Positions 43,701-44,880 of a stretch of 44,880 bases of DNA are shown here, in pieces. Every line of letters starts with the position of its first letter. Position 1 is the stretch's first letter. Location of the stretch: positions 1 through 44,880 of the forward strand of contig JASGMV010000032.1 of the NCBI GenBank assembly GCA_030156255.1. The letters are read 5' to 3'. The position numbers and the translations under genes are program-made. This stretch comes from Desulfovibrionales bacterium. Its GTDB lineage: Bacteria; Desulfobacterota; Desulfovibrionia; Desulfovibrionales; Desulfovibrionaceae. The notes below the pieces were generated by a model that was not told where the DNA came from, searched no databases, and saw only the letters and a list, made by a program, of their open reading frames with translations.

Positions 43701-44726
43701 TGCGCCGTAGGCCGTCGCCTCGGCGTCGATGTCCTTTTTGATTTCCTCCCATTCGGATTCGTTGAGATGGACGTTCTTGCTTTGGGCGAGCCCCAACACC
43801 TCTTCCAGAAACTGGTCCTTCGCCATGCGGTAGAACGCGGGCATGGTGGCCCCGCCAGCTCCGACCATGGAGCCGATGACGCCGCCTGCTGCTGTGCCGA
43901 CCACAGGGGCAAAGGAGCCGGCGGCAGCCCCCATAGCGCCGCCTGCCATGGCGCCGCCGCTGCCGAGCACGGCGCTGGTGGCGACGCTGGCCGGCCCCTG
44001 GTACAACGCCTGATTGACCGGATCGTCGAGAATGACCTGCCTGGACAGCACTCTCGAAGCCCTGTCCTTCTGTTGCTCGGCGATGAGCTTGTCCGCCCAC
44101 GCGTCCTGCCGGAGGTCGATGTCTCCGCCGCGAGCCATGCGGCCGACGTCCTCGGGGAACTGGTCCTTGATCGCGTGGCTGAAGCCATGGGCCAATTCGG
44201 AAACGCCGCCCCAGAACCCGCTGCGGTCGGGGATGTCGGCGACCGTGATCGGATGGCTTGGATTCGACCGGTTGTACTGGTCCACGTAGGCCCGAAGCTT
44301 CTCGTCGTCGGTCGCCGGCGCATCGTCCAGCACGATCCACTCCTCTTGCGATTCCTGCGGGTTTTCGTCCAAGACGATCCACTCGCCTTCGTCCTGCGGA
44401 GCGGTGGCGACGGCCCGGCCCGGCCCGCTGGAATACAATCTGTCTTGATCCTCATGCAGGCGTACTGCATAGGCGGTGGCTTCTTCGGGCGTTTTGAACT
44501 TGCCGAGATGCCGGCCCGTTCTGCGGTAGGTCTGAATCGCCTCGTCGTCGGACATGATTCGGCCGTCGTCGCTTACCGTCGGGACCAACACTTCGTTTTG
44601 TCCGTCATTGAACGACATCGAACGCACTGTGCTGATGGAGCCGTCCGGATTGTGGACTATCGGGCGGTTGTTGAGGTCGATGTTTCCGGTTTCGACCAGT
44701 CCTTCGTTGCGTTGCGCCGAGGACAC
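34788..44726 (-). CDS. Giant polyvalent virion protein, 5' end cut by an IS
   Basis: 3312 codons without a stop. Parts in order: a virion-protein N-domain (about 13-98, [20 protein letters not shown]); a Gly/Ala-rich hydrophobic stretch (245-300); a duplicated module (from 507 and 603); a polyvalent inorganic-pyrophosphatase-like domain (763-885, ‘[20 protein letters not shown]’, ‘[12 protein letters not shown]’); a Barnase/EndoU/RelE-like nuclease (1055-1165, ‘[13 protein letters not shown]’); a zincin-like HEWWH (1625-1629); HEILRHHGL (1862); a MuF-C-like domain (2030-2160, ‘[20 protein letters not shown]’); HENALHRGL (2290); and an LPD38-like C-terminal region (2765-3060). Such polyvalent proteins are injected with phage DNA to protect it. 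The GTG at 44726 is nominal: the frame runs on upstream to the IS edge (‘[19 protein letters not shown]’), so the true start is lost. Confidence 0.8.
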   Translation of the reverse strand: MSSAQRNEGLVETGNIDLNNRPIVHNPDGSISTVRSMSFNDGQNEVLVPTVSDDGRIMSDDEAIQTYRRTGRHLGKFKTPEEATAYAVRLHEDQDRLYSSGPGRAVATAPQDEGEWIVLDENPQESQEEWIVLDDAPATDDEKLRAYVDQYNRSNPSHPITVADIPDRSGFWGGVSELAHGFSHAIKDQFPEDVGRMARGGDIDLRQDAWADKLIAEQQKDRASRVLSRQVILDDPVNQALYQGPASVATSAVLGSGGAMAGGAMGAAAGSFAPVVGTAAGGVIGSMVGAGGATMPAFYRMAKDQFLEEVLGLAQSKNVHLNESEWEEIKKDIDAEATAYGAWEAGPEAVSQALTAGLLKGVGGKIFGRIPGLEKITDAISKRALTRVGAKLGAELAEEEATEGATYFGQEGIRRDVGLRATDPTAREFIQTQAGPVAVGSLLQMGVHKVGDKTLDILKQGGKIRSNQQTDLLKGDDGIIRIPDEEFEDLPLAEPSQPGPGSPSLPADYYTEDAVNRRYTDEHSPMPTASDVLAGPRAGEKDFGPVQQDTEDDQGVILRSDGNPFPSERSARVMVRRLLKQGQLSEVVPYGDAGFAVLVTPKEDFYSEEAVNRRYAEGHPSLSLMVNPSDILAGPRLSEEDFGPAPAPEPPLVTRKDGKPFTEKGAQLAAINAKKEGRSVEVVPHENGFALREVQERQAPPEADVTPPPSGTATVEQAEEGVGRTEAEPETPQTNPAEETAATLDAAANEADASPTHGQKEAGNYKKGHVRLQGLDISIENPAGSVRSGKDRDGNAWETEMRNHYGYIRGTVGKDKDHLDVFIGPDHESQKVFVVNQVAPETGEFDEHKVILGADSEQEARDIYHANYADGWRGLGSIAEMPLDAFKEWSKDKAKTKKPAQPKQPAPPEPAVVKESLTTEPGAILSVADAPKKVKTSKGGWAVEYESSVPMGDGKTTSSEYFWKKSDAEAWIRKQKTKLAPATNAKSATVQPAVADDFAGVSDKQRKFVQSVVKNLGSVEAVQKKYKTDSAVDRYARWLAGKEFGGAQPEAFVENEDGGTDLAVVAVGGEKTPVRLQEGRDDYGLTHIQNKHGDEIRRMGYVSVKDFILDVLEGHNYQFKGLSRKVSLVAKYDDGPLGTAIVNLKYDPEGNFYTVVTALPMRRDRYFKADGTPKKKPLWARAQTPQKKRVPSPSAVSGQSGSEKSISPQEKPVKDVERIKTEPMSEPAAKEEVKPQTSAEKPAEKIEDFGEVIQGARKHYAAEYAIRMMLVKDDEIVDAPLSKSWPAPDYQKLLDSGADPKAVAFARVVRDEAPSKPRSRYKLGRWAGHVKMLRDLAAKALDGRHTVDELRQKAGPSLAPVFNLAELYEAVGHERSLRGLRFDASSYTLYKGKRHTPPLTLWEVTRAAKESAFSNMPHVLVAAETKVEAIQKFREKFANLPQEEKKGAKRVRFDVWTNADHPGVYFVGKKIGRDYVELEQHDDLNEARRRVQEDWEELKTKLAKLSDIPAHRRENNSPRVGVDHRGGHDVTPEMFQDAFGFRGVQFGNWVEGGKRQQNLNETYDALLDLAGVLNVPSKALSLNGELGLAFGARGHGGKRPPSAHYESDNIAINLTKKNGPGSLAHEWWHAVDNYFSRLGGRSASFMTDAPKVEEIRSEMVEAFRRISQWARQSEMRKRAMKLDRTRSKPYWKTQTEMTARAFEAYTIAKLQDQGGANDYLANILSQDVWDSLISEDQKGSYPYPSESEMPAVRKAYDDFFNAVETKETEAGVAMYKRTAGSKAEPLSVQAVKAHVESIVADWKLAPEAEVVQHESLLPKAVFHDIVKRGGLGQIEAVYHGGKVWIVANNIIDAKRLNLAVAHEILRHHGLRQLLGKGFLKWMAEAKRNPTVMNVAQLIAEEYRLDLNRPNELLAAVEEAVVHLGDSGWRGGLIDRMVSATREFLRKLGLKLDLSDAEIRNALTSASKLVREGGRTPRVGTAPRTGSRFQNGNFEKRIDYGRRIVAAERAWSNVVDDALAGRLNPRAILQMGPTPDALVELDAPGLPMVMRQMTLRKIAGVKPDKRSGHLHHLSPDQVKGLYRAMADPVAVMRPASDKMEIVVEMIENGSPVMVALDLSAREGRLEVNSVATAFGKDETGRRLVGSARSGNLAFFDPKKIDALEDRSDNLKRRDTPLSVRVLRTRQSSGKKIRFPGDIVKPIFENEPPKFKRGGQGQGSSVEDVQKWIAPLESRTQGAATRVVASIEGLPAHLRSDARSNGQGVFDETTGDVWLVAGAIPDEDTAVRVWLHENALHRGLQALVPDQYQRNLILSDVAAHYGSEGLQDIAELYDLDLSTSTGRLTAAEEKLAQLAERILADDPLTPHEQTLWRRVLDAVKRALRNISPGLASMSDREIADLIYAAHRAIMEGDGKFSDDPDSAGDILYRRTLSRTVSDIVRGAAAGDKGIVNKLDKKDIKLLSSVASLPYWLAKRFPDFGKIVERQLQRMEERQGALAANLAEVPAFFGAKDQRLGKREMSALRDLIWQIDGKKIKSITVDKFKAVTDGKGVPTRVNGRTVLEVNPEFNKQYKTWLDALKVPSRVRDALLQVRESLDADLLRAYDVMIRMGDMDDGVIADYRKQINHVHNYFPHKRYGGYFIQAENKAGEVLYREHFDAATKLQAHRIANRKTAALRDQYPPDAIWSKNNVERIPEDAFSSPIPQDAMEQILDAAVNRIGDKETRGKFRNVMGRAIADVLKSRGWGSHAIGRKGVPGFEKDDLARVLYDYKSGLSGWLTKLQASRDFTQLLGKIDAKEHPGEWTYAANYVEDMLRNYDYVDRLTGNIKALAFAWYLGANLKTAAVNLTQNIILGVPTLGMYVKGPALTKYLNAAGKTLAKRTLNPEEKRLIDELFKEGVVTDNLLREIRGRVTGTAKDRGYNKFMEIMGWPMSVAERFNRASLALAAFKAAKDGKVKGEGPMGYDEAKEFARRIINDAHFVYGRSNMPQAFRHSTGGRALSSVYTFRTFSHNLVSAWAYMLRDMGKDGAKAFVSSLAATAVIGGVTSIPLYHTLMALYQVLFDDDDDWTEELRKKLPESEMLRDIVTYGVPSMVGVDLGGSLGMETPVLSRLQPGDTPMNAMENNLGDILGIPYDIIFVKPSQAKKALRGGDVGRAVEAVSPTFIKNMMQAYRLYAEGQTAISGKPINEPGRPGPRKLDVGEAMGKALGFQPLSNTKAWDKHRARQVSQDIRSEALRSMAGRLIRAWRDGDQERAEEAIADLKAYNQQAMEDGKPWLVVTPKDLIKSVKLRSKGQGLSPRTAVRMVEQQKAYME

Positions 44727-44784
44727 CCCCGTGGCGGAGGTGGGCGCGTCCGTCCGGTAGCCGTATGCATTGGCGAGATAGTTG

Positions 44785-44880
44785 TGTGACCGGGGACATG
44801 GGTAACAGTTTAGACCGGGGACATAGGTAACACATTCACACGATCCTCACCAGGTTCAGGGAGGGGGACGTCCCCCTCCC
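44785..44880. mobile_element. End of an insertion sequence (IS21/IS481-like terminal repeats)
   Basis: Starts TGT at 44785, then two 20-bp direct repeats, GACCGGGGACATGGGTAACA (44788-44807) and the same with one change (44813-44832), 25 bases apart. Tandem terminal repeats beginning with TGT are typical of IS21-family ends; IS481 relatives have similar ones. A perfect 22-bp palindrome closes the window (44859-44880). The transposase lies outside. Confidence 0.7.

Overview
The window is high-GC bacterial DNA carrying most of a P2/HP1-like contractile-tailed prophage (about 1-34 kb), a tRNA-Thr gene (34.5 kb), and the end of a second phage-related element made of one giant gene that an insertion sequence has cut (34.8-44.9 kb). 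High GC, a Com/DNA-methylase pair and a Tat-exported PLP enzyme suggest a Desulfovibrionaceae-like host, but that is inference; no host marker gene is present.

Layout. 1-4.3 kb is the control and replication block: a CII-like regulator, a leader that looks like a C4/P4-CI antisense-RNA immunity switch, a 67-aa protein, a P4-alpha-like primase-helicase, and a symmetric array of twelve GGTTAGG boxes that looks like the replication origin. 4.3-11.5 kb is cargo: a Tat-secreted class V aminotransferase, YefM-YoeB, a low-GC ParB-like plus adenine-methylase pair, HicAB and a BRCT protein. 11.6-14.6 kb is the leftward late operon terminase P, portal Q and ogr. 14.7-33.2 kb is the rightward late block: scaffold O, capsid N, terminase M, completion proteins L, R, S, sheath, tube, TraR-like finger, lysis genes, a tail chaperone with a GGGAAAG frameshift site, tape measure, baseplate J and I, fibre, fibre assembly, com, methylase, and hub/spike proteins. 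A lone HigA gene lies backwards between J and I. A DUF4160/DUF2442 pair closes the phage.

How it works together. The C4-like RNA would silence the small gene and the coupled primase-helicase during lysogeny. On induction the primase-helicase would act at the GGTTAGG array. The Ogr zinc finger would turn on the divergent late operons, including its own. Com would unlock translation of the methylase whose ribosome site is folded away. The cargo genes (toxin-antitoxin pairs, ParB/Dam pair) look like maintenance or defence genes.

Right of the tRNA, one leftward 3312-codon gene encodes a polyvalent-type virion protein with pyrophosphatase-like, Barnase/EndoU-like, zincin-like, MuF-C-like and LPD38-like parts. 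Its 5' end is cut by an IS end with tandem 20-bp terminal repeats. No integrase gene is in the window; it is presumably left of position 1.
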